Below, in pieces: positions 17,468 to 24,854 of a stretch of DNA of 64,000 nucleotides. The notes under the pieces are model-generated. The model did not search any database, was not told the DNA's origin, and saw nothing but the letters and a program-made list of their open reading frames with translations. The stretch is from contig NZ_SMOD01000015.1 in NCBI RefSeq assembly GCF_004353905.1, positions 124,001-188,000 of the forward strand. The letters run 5' to 3'. The DNA comes from Paraburkholderia guartelaensis (GTDB taxonomy: Bacteria; Pseudomonadota; Gammaproteobacteria; Burkholderiales; Burkholderiaceae). The translations under genes and the position numbers were made by a program. How positions within the stretch are numbered: position 1 is the stretch's first letter; each line of letters starts with the position of its first letter.

Positions 17468-17533
17468 GCGCCACGAAGGTGGCGCAGCGTTGCCTTGAAC
17501 GGCTTTGAAGCGGCTTTGGAACGGCTTTGAAGC
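17468..17533. repeat. Hairpin plus 11-bp tandem repeats upstream of the NCS1 gene
   Basis: GCGCCAC-GAAG-GTGGCGC (17468-17485) is a perfect 7-bp stem. Next to it are 11-base tandem units GGCTTTGAAGC, GGCTTTGGAAC and GGCTTTGAAGC at 17501-17533, with a partial fourth unit before them. They sit between the aldehyde dehydrogenase and the NCS1 gene (minus strand) and could tune expression of the transporter relative to the enzymes. Confidence 0.45.
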
Positions 17534-17551
17534 GGTACAGCAGGGAACGGA

Positions 17552-19021
17552 TCAGCGCATCACGAACGGATCGCTGATCGGTTCGTCCGACGTGCGCAGC
17601 CACACGGACTTCGTCGTCGTGTATTCGAGTGCGGCAGCCATACCGCCCTCGCGGCCGTGCCCGGAAAGCCCGAAGCCGCCGAACGGCACGAGCGGCGAAA
17701 CCGCCCGATAGGTGTTGATCCAGACGATCCCCGAGCGCACGCGCCGCGAAACGCGATGCGCGCGCGTGAGGTTGGTGGTGAAGATGCCCGCGGCGAGTCC
17801 GTAGGCGGTGCTGTTCGCCTTCTCGATGGCTTCCTGTTCGGAAGTGAACGTATCCACCGAAAGCACGGGGCCGAACAACTCCGTCGTGATGCTGTCCGCG
17901 TTGCTCACGCCCGAGCAGTCCAGAATCGTCGGCGCGTAGTAGTAGCCGTCGCGCTCCAGCGCCTTGCCGCCCGCGAGCACCTTGGCCCCCTGGCTCACAG
18001 AACTCGCGACGATCTTCTCGATATTGCGCAGTTGCCTTTCGGTGCACAGCGGCCCGTATTCCGTCGTCATTTCGTTGGGCGAGCCCACGCGAATACGCGA
18101 AACGCGCTCCACGAGCAACGCGAGGAATTCGTCCTTGACGGACGCCTCGATCAAAAGACGCGAGCCCGCCACGCAGCTTTGACCGCTTGCCGCGAAAATC
18201 GCCGCGACCTGCGCGTTCACCGCGCTCTGGATGTCGGTATCGGCGAACACGATGAAAGGCGACTTACCGCCCAACTCCAGCGAGACTTTCGCGAGATTGT
18301 TCGACGTGTTCCTGACGATATGCCGCGCGGTTTCAGGGCCGCCCGTGAAGGCCACCTTGTCCACCTTGGGATGGCTGCTGAGCACCGCGCCGCATTCCGG
18401 CCCGAAGCCGGTGATCACGTTGACCACGCCTGGCGGAAATCCCGCCTCGTGCACGAGTCTCGCGAATTCGAGCAGCGGGCCGGGCGCTTCCTCGGAAGCC
18501 TTCAGGACGACCGTGCAACCGGCGGCGAGCGCCGGTCCGACCTTCACGGCGGAAAGGAACAACTGGCTGTTCCATGGAACGATGGCGGCGACCACGCCGA
18601 CGGGCTGCCGTTCGAGCCAGACCTGCATGTCCGGCTTATCGACGGGAATATGGCTGCCTTCGATCTTGTCGGCGATCCCGGCGTAGTAGCGGTAGTACTC
18701 GGCCACATAAGCGATCTGGCTCGACGTCTCGCGAATGATCTTGCCGGTGTCGTTCGTTTCAATTTCAGCGAGTCGCGGCGCAGCCTTTTCGACGAGCCCG
18801 GCCAGCTTGTACAGCAGCTTGCCGCGCGCCGAGGCGGTGAGGCCGGCCCACGCGGAATCGGTCAGCGCGCGGTTGGCCGCCTCGACGGCAAGGTTGACCT
18901 GCTCCGTGCGCGCTTCGGGCATTTGCGCCCACACTTTGCCCGTGGCCGGGTTCACGCTGCCGAACGTCGCGGCGCCCGGTTCGAACTGGCCATCGATATA
19001 CAGCTGAAAATGAAAATCCAT
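17552..19021 (-). CDS. NAD(P)-dependent aldehyde dehydrogenase
   Basis: A 489-residue member of the ALDH superfamily. The nucleotide-binding segment AAIVPWNSQLFL, the Glu general base in LELGGKSPF and the nucleophilic Cys in SGQSCVAGSR are in normal order, and the C-terminal PFGGFGLSGHGREGG is conserved. It probably oxidises an aldehyde formed after ring opening by the neighbouring LLM monooxygenase. It begins 12 bp downstream of that gene in the same direction. The exact substrate cannot be assigned from sequence; an N-formyl or amido aldehyde is my inference from context. Confidence 0.9.
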   Translation of the reverse strand: MDFHFQLYIDGQFEPGAATFGSVNPATGKVWAQMPEARTEQVNLAVEAANRALTDSAWAGLTASARGKLLYKLAGLVEKAAPRLAEIETNDTGKIIRETSSQIAYVAEYYRYYAGIADKIEGSHIPVDKPDMQVWLERQPVGVVAAIVPWNSQLFLSAVKVGPALAAGCTVVLKASEEAPGPLLEFARLVHEAGFPPGVVNVITGFGPECGAVLSSHPKVDKVAFTGGPETARHIVRNTSNNLAKVSLELGGKSPFIVFADTDIQSAVNAQVAAIFAASGQSCVAGSRLLIEASVKDEFLALLVERVSRIRVGSPNEMTTEYGPLCTERQLRNIEKIVASSVSQGAKVLAGGKALERDGYYYAPTILDCSGVSNADSITTELFGPVLSVDTFTSEQEAIEKANSTAYGLAAGIFTTNLTRAHRVSRRVRSGIVWINTYRAVSPLVPFGGFGLSGHGREGGMAAALEYTTTKSVWLRTSDEPISDPFVMR

Positions 19022-19033
19022 GGAATCTGCCCC

Positions 19034-20071
19034 TTACCTGAATGCAGGCATGACGTCGTTGATCATGCGCTCGAGTGACGCCTTCTTGCGCTCGAAGCTC
19101 ATGCCGGTATCGATCCAGAACGAGTACTCGTCGAAGCCGAGTTTCTCGTAGGCCCGCAGACGCCCGATCACTTCCTCGGGCGTGCCGATGACGTTGTTCT
19201 TGCGCATCGCCTCGGGCGTGTAGAACGGGTGAGCGGCCATCTCTTCCTTCGTGAGCGGCTTGATCATGCCGCGGCTCACGGGGCGCTCATTCTTGAACCA
19301 CGCGCCGAAGTAGTTGTAGAACGTGTTCACTTCGTCTGCCGCGATCTGCGCGTCGTCTTCGCTGCTCGCCACATACGTGTGACGCAGCAGCATGATCTGC
19401 GGGCGCGGCACGTTGCTGAACTTCTCGCACGCGGCGTTGAAGTGGCCGACGAGCTTCTCGACCTCTTCGTCGCCGAAATGCAGCGGCGTCACCTGCACGT
19501 TGCAACCGTTGGACACCGCGAATTCGTGGCTGTTCGGATCGCGCGCGGCCACCCAGATCGGCGGATGCGGGCGCTGCAGCGGCAACGGCGACGACGTGGT
19601 CGAGGGGAATTTCCAGAACTCGCCTTCGTGCGCGTAATCGCCTTCCCACAGCTTTTTCACGGCCGGAATGAGTTCGCGCATGCGCTGGCCTGCGCCCCAC
19701 GCGTCGAGCCCCGGCATCAGGCGTTCGTACTCGAACGAGTATGCGCCTCGCGCGATGCCCAGATCCAGACGGCCATTCGAGATGATGTCGGTCATCGCGG
19801 CTTCGCCGGCGAGCTTGATCGGGTGCCAGAAGGGCGCAATGACCGTGCCCGTGCCGAGCCTCACGTTCTTCGTCTTGTTGGCGAGGTCAGCGATGTTGAG
19901 GAACGGATTGGGCGCGATCGTGAAGTCCATCGCGTGGTGCTCGCCGGTCCAGATGGCGTGCATGCCGCCGCGATCGGCGATCTGGCACAGCTCGATCATT
20001 TCGTCATACAACTGCTTCTGACTGGTCTGGTCGGAGACGCGCTCCATGTGAACAAAAAGCGAAAATCGCAT
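19034..20071 (-). CDS. LLM-class (luciferase-like) flavin-dependent monooxygenase
   Basis: A 345-residue bacterial-luciferase-fold enzyme. MRFSLFVHMERV at the N terminus, IWTGEHHAMDF, NVRLGTGTVIAPFWHP and SNGRLDLGIARGAYSFEYE are family hallmarks. These enzymes use reduced FMN supplied by a separate reductase, and the reductase gene lies 11 bp upstream in the same operon. With an NCS1 permease, hydrolases and an aldehyde dehydrogenase around it, I infer an N-heterocycle ring-opening role similar in logic to RutA or to the pyridine ring-opening monooxygenases. It is not close enough to RutA for that name. Confidence 0.88.
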   Translation of the reverse strand: MRFSLFVHMERVSDQTSQKQLYDEMIELCQIADRGGMHAIWTGEHHAMDFTIAPNPFLNIADLANKTKNVRLGTGTVIAPFWHPIKLAGEAAMTDIISNGRLDLGIARGAYSFEYERLMPGLDAWGAGQRMRELIPAVKKLWEGDYAHEGEFWKFPSTTSSPLPLQRPHPPIWVAARDPNSHEFAVSNGCNVQVTPLHFGDEEVEKLVGHFNAACEKFSNVPRPQIMLLRHTYVASSEDDAQIAADEVNTFYNYFGAWFKNERPVSRGMIKPLTKEEMAAHPFYTPEAMRKNNVIGTPEEVIGRLRAYEKLGFDEYSFWIDTGMSFERKKASLERMINDVMPAFR

Positions 20072-20082
20072 GATGGAACCTT

Positions 20083-21054
20083 TCAGGAATGAAGCGGGCG
20101 GACTGTGCCGTTGCTATGGTCGCCGAAGTACATCCCGTAGCTCTTCAGTTCGCTTTCCTTGCGGTAGCGCTGGAGCATGCTGGCGAGTGCGCTGTCCTGG
20201 AACGCTTGCGTTTGCACGTCTTCCAGGCTGACGAACTGGGCCGAGGCGTCGCCCGCAGCGGCGAGCTCGTCGGGCGCGCTGCACAGGAACGAGATGTACT
20301 GGTAATGGGTTTCGGTGTTGTTGTAGACCGAATAAATGAAGCTTGCCGATGCGTCGGGCTGGTACTTCGCGAAGATCTCGGCGAGCGCCTTGTCGGCGCC
20401 TTCCTTGCCGATCTCTTTCGAAGGCAGTCCCCATTTGCCGTCGGCGGTCTTCACGAGGAGCACCTTGTCCTCGCGCGCGATGATCGCGCTCACGACCACC
20501 TTCGGACCCGCGATGACTTCCGCCGATACCCTGGCCGGCGTGAAATAACCGCCGCGATAGTAGCCGAGGCCAGCGAAGCCCGCGGAATGAAACGCCTCGA
20601 CCCGGCCGACGATCAGCGCGTGGTCGCCCGCGTCGATCACGGCGTGCGTCGTGCAGTCGAACCAGGCGCTGACGTCGCCGATGAGCGGGTTGCGGTTGGC
20701 GCTCAATTGCCAGTTCACGTTGGCGAAGCGGTCGTCGCTCGGCCGCGCGAACGTGTTGGACAAATCCTTTTGTCCTTCCGCGAGGATGTTGATGGCGAAG
20801 TGGCCCGCGGTGGAAAACGTCTGGTAGTTGCCCGACGTCTTCGCAATGCTCACCAGCAGCAGGGCGGGGTCGAGCGAAACGGACGAAAACGAATTGGCGG
20901 TGAAGCCGAGCGGCTTGCCGTCGTCCGTGGCGGTCGTCACGATCGTCACGCCCGTCATGAACGCGCCGAACGCGTCGCGCAGCTCGCGCGTGTTGATCTT
21001 CGCTGCTTCCGGTTGAACTACCTGGCTCGTGTCTTGGCTCGCTTTTTCGTTCAT
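20083..21054 (-). CDS. Flavin reductase with degenerate Nudix-like C-terminal extension (paralogue 1)
   Basis: Residues about 25-175 form a flavin-reductase-like FMN domain (LRDAFGAFMTGVTIVTT, GFTANSFSSVSLDPALLLV, WFDCTTHAVIDAGDHALIVG), which supplies FMNH2 to a partner monooxygenase. Residues 180-323 form an unusual extension. VLLVKTADGKWGLPSKEIG looks like the start of a Nudix fold, but the REXXEE box is missing. The protein ends YGMYFGD...GTVRPL, a tail shared with the paralogue at 24847 (FGIYVGD...GTVQPL). It ends 11 bp before the LLM monooxygenase gene. Ordinary reductases of this family are about 160-190 residues, so this one is nearly double length. Confidence 0.88.
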   Translation of the reverse strand: MNEKASQDTSQVVQPEAAKINTRELRDAFGAFMTGVTIVTTATDDGKPLGFTANSFSSVSLDPALLLVSIAKTSGNYQTFSTAGHFAINILAEGQKDLSNTFARPSDDRFANVNWQLSANRNPLIGDVSAWFDCTTHAVIDAGDHALIVGRVEAFHSAGFAGLGYYRGGYFTPARVSAEVIAGPKVVVSAIIAREDKVLLVKTADGKWGLPSKEIGKEGADKALAEIFAKYQPDASASFIYSVYNNTETHYQYISFLCSAPDELAAAGDASAQFVSLEDVQTQAFQDSALASMLQRYRKESELKSYGMYFGDHSNGTVRPLHS

Positions 21055-21055
21055 T

Positions 21056-21874
21056 TCACACTTCCACTTCGTGGTTTTCCGCCTGCGGCTCCGTTTGCAA
21101 CCAGGCCCGCAGCGCGCAATTGACTTCGTCAGGCGCGGTCAGGTTCACCATGTGGCGCTCGTTTTCGATCACCACCGCCGTGCCGTTGTGCGCGGCTTGC
21201 GCCATCTGTCTTGCCATCTCCGCCGTCGAGTTCGGATCGTCGGAGCCGGTCAGGACGAGAGCAGGGCAGCGAATCGTGTGCCAGCCGTCGGCGTACACGT
21301 CGTCTCCGCCCGCAAACGCCGTATAGGCCGTGGCGTAGCCCGCGAGGTTCACCGACTTCAGCCACGACTCGACCTTTTGTGCCGCCACTTGCTGCGCTTC
21401 CTCGGCGTTGAACCAGCGCCGCAGCGGCGTATCCACGTCGATGGTGCCCGAGCGCAGCTCGGCGGCGCGCTGCAGCACCGCTTCGCGCGCCTCTTCGGTA
21501 CGCCGGTACACACCGTTCAGGACTGCCACACGCTTGACCAGATCGGGGCGCGTGACCGCGACGCCGGCCGCGATCAACGAACCCATCGAGTGCCCGGCCA
21601 GATTGACGGGGCCGAGATTCAGCGCCTCGATGAAACTGGTTGCCCACTCAACGAACTGCGGCAAGCCGGCGCCTGCTTCGAGCGCATCGCTTTGACCGTG
21701 GCCCGGCATGTCGACCGAAATCACGCGGAATTCGGCCGAGAGTTCTTCGATCTGCGGATACCACGCACTCGCCTGCATGCCCACGCCGTGAATCAGCACG
21801 AGCGGTTCGCCCGCGCCTTGCTCCAGATAGTGCGCGATGCGCTTATTTGACAGCTGCAGGGTTCTTGACGTCAT
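21056..21874 (-). CDS. Alpha/beta hydrolase (paralogue 1), RutD-like position
   Basis: A 272-residue alpha/beta hydrolase: oxyanion region LIHGVGMQASAWYPQ, nucleophile elbow GHSMGS, acid residue in LTGSDDPNS and catalytic His in NERHMVNLTAP. It could hydrolyse an amide, carbamate or ester produced after oxidative ring cleavage. It ends 1 bp before the flavin reductase gene. The start at 21874 overlaps the preceding AA_synth gene by about 32 bp, consistent with tight coupling; longer starts have no support. A paralogue is at 23964 (GVGMNQSVWAPQ). Confidence 0.88.
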   Translation of the reverse strand: MTSRTLQLSNKRIAHYLEQGAGEPLVLIHGVGMQASAWYPQIEELSAEFRVISVDMPGHGQSDALEAGAGLPQFVEWATSFIEALNLGPVNLAGHSMGSLIAAGVAVTRPDLVKRVAVLNGVYRRTEEAREAVLQRAAELRSGTIDVDTPLRRWFNAEEAQQVAAQKVESWLKSVNLAGYATAYTAFAGGDDVYADGWHTIRCPALVLTGSDDPNSTAEMARQMAQAAHNGTAVVIENERHMVNLTAPDEVNCALRAWLQTEPQAENHEVEV

Positions 21875-22445
21875 TTCCGAGCTCTGCGAGGTCTTTGTAG
21901 CGATCGCCAATGCGGTGATGCGGACGGCCGCCCGTTGCGGCGCCAATGGCGATGACGAGTTCGTCGGCGGCCGGCGCATCGGCAATCGAGAACTGGAGCG
22001 TGAGGTAGTGCGAGCGGCGGCCTTCGTCGTTCTTGTCCATCATCGGGATGAGCAACGGCGCATTCGCCGGGCCGCGCGTGTTGTTGAACGCGAGATACGA
22101 CTTCGCGCCGACAGCCGAGCGATAGGTGTTGCCGAAGTGCAGCGTGTGAATGAGCGCGGACGCATGCTCCAGTTCGCCCGAAAGACCCACGATGGCGCTC
22201 TTGCCGAACGCTTCGACCGCTTCGCCCGAACCGGCTTCGTCGATGATGAGCTTCGTGAGGTGCTCGCTCAGTTGTGGCGCGAGTTCACGAATCTCGGGCG
22301 AGAGGTCTTCCACGTAACCGCGGCCCGCCCACGGGTTCTTGATGACCGCGACCGCGCCGATCATTTTCAGCGGCTTCGCAGCGGCCTTGTCGCCGTCTAC
22401 GAAGACGTTCTCGACATGGAGGATGGATTTGCGAATCAGGCTCAT
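21843..22445 (-). CDS. Amino acid synthesis family protein (AA_synth, PF06684/DUF1185-type)
   Basis: A 200-residue protein starting MSLIRKSILHVENVFVDG. The conserved core is AVAVIKNPWAGRGYVEDLSP and the C-terminal IGAATGGRPHHRIGDRY. I recognise this as the AA_synth family (DUF1185), whose known structures have a chorismate-mutase-like fold related to that of YjgF/RutC proteins; a biochemical role is not settled. It is the first gene of the minus-strand operon, with GAAGGAAG upstream. It may deaminate or tautomerise a ring-cleavage intermediate, which is inference from its operon partners. Confidence 0.8.
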   Translation of the reverse strand: MSLIRKSILHVENVFVDGDKAAAKPLKMIGAVAVIKNPWAGRGYVEDLSPEIRELAPQLSEHLTKLIIDEAGSGEAVEAFGKSAIVGLSGELEHASALIHTLHFGNTYRSAVGAKSYLAFNNTRGPANAPLLIPMMDKNDEGRRSHYLTLQFSIADAPAADELVIAIGAATGGRPHHRIGDRYKDLAELGNDVKNPAAVK

Positions 22446-22481
22446 GGCAACTTCCTTCGTACGTTGATTGTGTGAAGCATT

Positions 22482-22493
22482 GTGGTATACCAT
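22482..22493. promoter_or_regulatory. Operator copy A (GTGGTATACCAT)
   Basis: It matches ATGGNATNCCAT with one change at the first base and contains the perfect palindrome TGGTATACCA. It lies between the divergent AA_synth operon (minus) and the DUF1330 gene (plus), 37 bp upstream of the AA_synth start. The form is typical of FCD-subfamily GntR operators. Confidence 0.7.
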
Positions 22494-22496
22494 GTT

Positions 22497-22508
22497 ACGG
22501 CATGCCAT
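22497..22508. promoter_or_regulatory. Operator copy B (ACGGCATGCCAT)
   Basis: It matches ATGGNATNCCAT except for the second base. It is spaced 15 bp from copy A, centre to centre, forming a tandem pair in the divergent promoter region. Confidence 0.6.
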
Positions 22509-22601
22509 GAGTGTTAACCCGATAGCTCACGGCGAGCCCCGTCTGGCAAGGGATTGCCGCTTTTTCGACATGAATTCGACGATGGAAAACAAGGAGGAGA
22601 G

Positions 22602-22892
22602 ATGACTGCTTACTGGATTGCCCATGTGACCGTGCTGGACCCCGTGAAATACAAGGACTACACGGACATCGCGCCGTTGGCGTTCAAGAAGTTCGGCGCT
22701 GTATTCCTCGCGCGCGGGGGCGCCGCGCAGGCGCTGGAAGGCGAGTCGTTCGCGCGCCACGTCGTGATCCAGTTCCCCGACATGCAAACGGCGCTCGACT
22801 GCTATCGCTCGCCGGAGTATCAGGCGGCCAAGGCGAAGCGCGACGGGCATTGCGTTGCGCAGATCACGATCGTCGAGGGGCTGGAGGGCTGA
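22602..22892 (+). CDS. DUF1330-type small alpha+beta barrel protein
   Basis: A 96-residue protein: MTAYWIAHVTVLDPVKYKDY, then GAVFLARGGAAQALEGES, ending YRSPEYQAAKAKRDG. This is the DUF1330 dimeric ferredoxin-like fold. The start is set by a strong AAGGAGGAGAG. Family members are often found in catabolic operons but have no established reaction. It is transcribed divergently from the ring-cleavage operon and shares its operator region, and the GntR gene follows 138 bp later. A role in handling a reactive intermediate is only a guess. Confidence 0.85.
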   Translation: MTAYWIAHVTVLDPVKYKDYTDIAPLAFKKFGAVFLARGGAAQALEGESFARHVVIQFPDMQTALDCYRSPEYQAAKAKRDGHCVAQITIVEGLEG

Positions 22893-22971
22893 CGAAGCCG
22901 TTGCGGCGGGTGCGAAAAGCGGGGGCAAAAGCGCAGGCAGAAGGAAAGCTGGACGTCAGTTGCGTCATAAT

Positions 22972-22983
22972 ATGGCATTCCAT
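22972..22983. promoter_or_regulatory. Operator copy C (ATGGCATTCCAT) upstream of gntR 1
   Basis: A perfect match to ATGGNATNCCAT, directly preceded by a CATAAT box (22966-22971) and 47 bp upstream of the gntR start. Its position suggests autoregulation of this GntR gene. Confidence 0.7.
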
Positions 22984-23030
22984 GTCCGTGCTCTTATGCG
23001 CGGTCTTTCGTCCATTTCCGACTGCCGCCT

Positions 23031-23717
23031 ATGCAAGACCTCAAAATCGACCGCAATGCCAAGACCCTGCGTGAACTCACGCTCGACAAACTGCGCGGCG
23101 CGATAGTCCAGGGGTATTTCCGGCCGGGCACGCGCCTCGTCGAACGCACGTTGTGCGACGAGCTTGGCGTGAGCCGCACGGTGGTGCGCGAGGTGCTTCG
23201 GCATCTCGAGACCGAAGGGCTGGTCGAGATCGTCGCGCGGCAAGGGCCGATCGTGGCGCGGCTCGATCCCACGCAAGTGGGCGAGATCTACGAGTTGCGC
23301 GGGCTGCTCGAAGCCAACGCGGCCCGGGCCTGCGCCGAGAACGCCACGCCCGAAGTCGTGCAGCAACTGCGCGCGATCCGCGCGATCATCGAGGACGCGT
23401 TCGAGAAGCGCGACCTGCCGCGCGTGGTGGAGCACACCGAGCGCTTCTATGAAACGCTGTTCGAAGCTGCCAACAAGCAGGTGTCGCTCACGGTCGTCAA
23501 GACGCTCAACGCGCGCATCAACCGCTTGCGTGCCTTGACCATCGCGATGCCGGGGCGCGGCGGCGACTCCAACCGCGAAATGAACCTGCTGCTCGACGCG
23601 ATCGAGCGGCGCGACGGCGAAGCGGCCTCCGCGGCATCGTTCGCACATATCAAGCGCGTCTCCGAGCTGGCGCTCTCGGCGCTTGCCCAGCAGAACGAGG
23701 GTCTCAGCGACGCCTGA
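23031..23717 (+). CDS. GntR-family regulator, FCD subfamily (paralogue 1)
   Basis: A 228-residue protein. The winged helix is at about 10-75 (TLRELTLDKLRGAIVQGYF, CDELGVSRTVVREVLRHLETEGLVE). The helical FCD domain follows, starting with the segment EIYELRGLLEANAARACAE. The regulator at 29767 shares the identical recognition stretch GVSRTVVREVLRHLETEGLV, so both probably bind the same ATGGNATNCCAT operators. It likely represses the flanking ring-cleavage operons until an intermediate binds the FCD pocket. The ligand is unknown. Confidence 0.9.
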   Translation: MQDLKIDRNAKTLRELTLDKLRGAIVQGYFRPGTRLVERTLCDELGVSRTVVREVLRHLETEGLVEIVARQGPIVARLDPTQVGEIYELRGLLEANAARACAENATPEVVQQLRAIRAIIEDAFEKRDLPRVVEHTERFYETLFEAANKQVSLTVVKTLNARINRLRALTIAMPGRGGDSNREMNLLLDAIERRDGEAASAASFAHIKRVSELALSALAQQNEGLSDA

Positions 23718-23741
23718 GGCTTTAGCTAACCCGCCAGCCTA

Positions 23742-23778
23742 AAAAGGCCGCCGGCACACGCCGGCGGCCTTTTCTTTT
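23742..23778 (+). terminator. Intrinsic terminator after gntR 1
   Basis: AAAAGGCCGCCGGC, a four-base loop (ACAC), then GCCGGCGGCCTTTT followed by CTTTT. It is a perfect 14-bp stem with a T-run and insulates the first module from the second. Confidence 0.93.
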
Positions 23779-23841
23779 GTCTGCGCAATTCAGACGGTCG
23801 ATCGCGGCCTAAACCATGCCAGTGCGCCCGCGAGTGATCTC

Positions 23842-23853
23842 ATGGTATTCCAT
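23842..23853. promoter_or_regulatory. Operator copy D (ATGGTATTCCAT)
   Basis: A perfect match to ATGGNATNCCAT, 42 bp (about four helical turns) from copy E on the same face of the helix. It lies upstream of the second module promoter, which would suit repression by looping or cooperative binding. Confidence 0.7.
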
Positions 23854-23869
23854 AATACGCAATAGTTTG

Positions 23870-23898
23870 TTGTGGGCCATAAGATGGCATACCATAAT
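23870..23898 (+). promoter_or_regulatory. Sigma-70-like promoter of the second module overlapped by operator copy E
   Basis: TTGTGG (23870-23875), a 17-base spacer, then CATAAT (23893-23898). Operator copy E, ATGGCATACCAT (23884-23895), covers the spacer end and the start of the -10 box, so a bound GntR dimer would block RNA polymerase. The first gene of the module starts at 23964. Confidence 0.6.
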
Positions 23899-23963
23899 CT
23901 CATCGAACGTGAACTCCGGCGGTTTTCCGTATCGCTCGAGTCGCCGGATGGAGCCTGAATTCC

Positions 23964-24854
23964 ATGAAGCCTGCTTTCGCCTCCGAACATGCCGTCTCGC
24001 GCGCTCAGCGCGGTCGAACGGCGGGTACGTGCTACAGCGTGTACGCGCCGCAATCGAGCGCCGCGTGCGAAACCGTGGTGCTGATCCATGGCGTGGGCAT
24101 GAACCAGAGCGTGTGGGCGCCGCAGATCGATGCGTTGTCCGAATCGTTTCGCGTGGTCGCCTACGACATGCTGGGCCACGGCGAGAGCGCGCTGCCGAGC
24201 GCACAACCCACGCTCGACGAATACGCCGCGCAGCTCGAGTCGCTGCTCGACGCCATCGAGGTCGAGCGCGCACACGTGGTGGGGCACTCGATGGGCGCGC
24301 TCGTCGCGCTCGAATTCGCGCTGCTCAATGCGCCGCGCACGTTGAGCGTCGTTGCGCTGAACGCGGTGTACGACCGCACGCCGGCGCAGCGCGAAGCGGT
24401 GATGACGCGCGCGGCGAGTCTCGGCGAAGCGCCGGCCGCAAGCGGCGTGGACGCGACGCTCTCGCGCTGGTTCGGCGACCCGATTCCGGGGCATCTGACC
24501 CAGGCGGCGCAGGCGGTGCGTGCGCTGCTGCTTGCCGTCGATCCCGTGGGCTACGCGCGCACCTACCGTCTTTTCGCGTCATCCGACGATGCGCACGTGG
24601 GGCGTCTCGCGAGTCTCGCGGTGCCGGCGCTCTTTCTCACCGGCGAGTGCGATCCGAATTCGAGCGGGCAGATGTCGCACGCGATGGCGGCCGTCGCGCC
24701 ACGCGCCCGCGCGGAAGTGATCGCGAACGCGCGCCACATGATGAACGTCACCGACCCGGAACGCGTCAACGCAAGCCTGCTCGCGTTCCTCGCCGAAGCA
24801 TCGGCAACGCATACAGCAAATACCGCAGCAAACACAGGAGAACGCCATGGCTGA
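23964..24854 (+). CDS. Alpha/beta hydrolase (paralogue 2)
   Basis: A 296-residue hydrolase with LIHGVGMNQSVWAPQ at the oxyanion region, nucleophile elbow GHSMGA, acid residue in LTGECDPNSS and catalytic His in NARHMMNVTDP. It is clearly related to the hydrolase at 21056 and sits first in the second operon, overlapping the next gene (flavin reductase) by 8 bp. The same gene pair, hydrolase plus long flavin reductase, occurs in both modules, pointing to duplication of a functional unit. Its substrate is not known. Confidence 0.88.
   Translation: MKPAFASEHAVSRAQRGRTAGTCYSVYAPQSSAACETVVLIHGVGMNQSVWAPQIDALSESFRVVAYDMLGHGESALPSAQPTLDEYAAQLESLLDAIEVERAHVVGHSMGALVALEFALLNAPRTLSVVALNAVYDRTPAQREAVMTRAASLGEAPAASGVDATLSRWFGDPIPGHLTQAAQAVRALLLAVDPVGYARTYRLFASSDDAHVGRLASLAVPALFLTGECDPNSSGQMSHAMAAVAPRARAEVIANARHMMNVTDPERVNASLLAFLAEASATHTANTAANTGERHG

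Noticed and set aside
17436..18047. N-terminal extension of the NCS1 permease frame
   Set aside because: The extension is antisense to the aldehyde dehydrogenase gene; a good ribosome-binding site and family N terminus lie at 17435.
19034..20071. Naming the LLM monooxygenase rutA
   Set aside because: Length and context resemble Rut, but no YjgF-type RutC or isochorismatase-type RutB is present and the sequence is a general LLM type; only a class call is supported.
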